A program made the position numbers and the translations under genes. From the NCBI GenBank assembly GCA_002387005.1, contig DGKN01000049.1, positions 7,133 through 12,512 on the forward strand: DNA of 5,380 bases, written 5' to 3'. Shown here piece after piece: positions 5,286 to 5,380 of this stretch (the stretch's first letter is position 1; every line of letters starts with the position of its first letter). Under the pieces are notes generated by a model. It did no database searches. It saw only the letters and a list, made by a program, of their open reading frames with translations, and was not told where the DNA came from. The DNA is from Propionibacteriaceae bacterium UBA4569. GTDB taxonomy: Bacteria > Actinomycetota > Actinomycetes > Propionibacteriales > Propionibacteriaceae.

Positions 5286-5380
5286 ATGTCGAGACACGAA
5301 CGCCTGGGCGGACCCGTCGCCGCCCATGGCCGTCGTGCCGGCATCTGGTTCGACCCGCTGCCGTGGATCGTCTCGTTGGC
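5286..5380 (+). CDS. Putative GT87/DUF2029-type membrane glycosyltransferase, N-terminal fragment
   Basis: Only the first 31 codons are present, reading MSRHERLGGPVAAHGRRAGI and then WFDPLPWIVSL, open to the right edge. The GGPVxxHxxxGxxWF...P block followed by the start of a hydrophobic stretch resembles the N-terminal region of Rv0051, the multi-pass membrane protein after ponA1 in M. tuberculosis (GGPVGRHA in that protein, from memory). Those proteins are classed as GT87-like, polyprenyl-phosphate-sugar-dependent transferases of uncertain substrate. The position right after ponA supports the match. The start is chosen for the -10 element 7 nt upstream and the family motif; a GTG at 5282 in another frame gives an Arg/Pro-rich peptide that looks spurious. 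Confidence 0.6.
   Translation, partial: MSRHERLGGPVAAHGRRAGIWFDPLPWIVSL

Noticed and set aside
4905..5327. Antisense open frame opposite the PonA tail, Val/Ala/Trp-rich
   Set aside because: The composition simply mirrors the repetitive Ala/Thr/Gln codons on the other strand; there is no ribosome site or domain.

Overview
The window is GC-rich with strong G/C third-position bias and reads as an actinobacterial chromosome. The layout on the right, a DUF5318 protein, then a bifunctional class A penicillin-binding protein, then a putative GT87-type membrane protein, is the same order I recall for Rv0049-ponA1-Rv0051 of Mycobacterium tuberculosis. The protein sequences are clearly not mycobacterial. 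A Propionibacteriaceae-like genome is my best guess, held weakly.

Left part (1 to about 1424): mobile DNA. The 3' end of an IS3-family element enters from the left edge, with the tail of OrfA overlapping a full-length OrfB transposase that has an intact DDE triad. Right of the IS end is a 5'-truncated remnant of a large serine recombinase. Its reading frame runs on, without a stop, across the antisense strand of a tRNA-Ala(UGC) gene. That arrangement is typical of an integrase gene abutting its tRNA attachment site. The tRNA is intact (76 nt, CCA encoded, G3:U70 pair) and is followed on its own strand by a hairpin and a T-run that look like an intrinsic terminator. The tRNA marks the junction between accessory DNA on the left and core genes on the right.

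Right part (1425 to 5380): core genes. On the minus strand is a PLP fold-type IV enzyme, probably aminodeoxychorismate lyase (PabC, the p-aminobenzoate step of folate synthesis). Divergent from it, across about 200 bp of non-coding DNA, is an operon of a small zinc-ribbon-like DUF5318 protein and a PonA-type peptidoglycan synthase. These two genes overlap by 8 bp and the second has a clear Shine-Dalgarno site. A third gene begins at the right edge and matches the start of the Rv0051-like membrane glycosyltransferase family.

The most notable pattern is regulatory. All three genes that begin a transcription unit (pabC, the DUF5318 gene and the GT87-like gene) lack a Shine-Dalgarno site and carry a TANNNT hexamer exactly 7 nt before the start codon, as expected for leaderless transcripts. 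I see no CRISPR array, no toxin-antitoxin pair and no evidently new defence or biosynthetic system. The genes are of known families.
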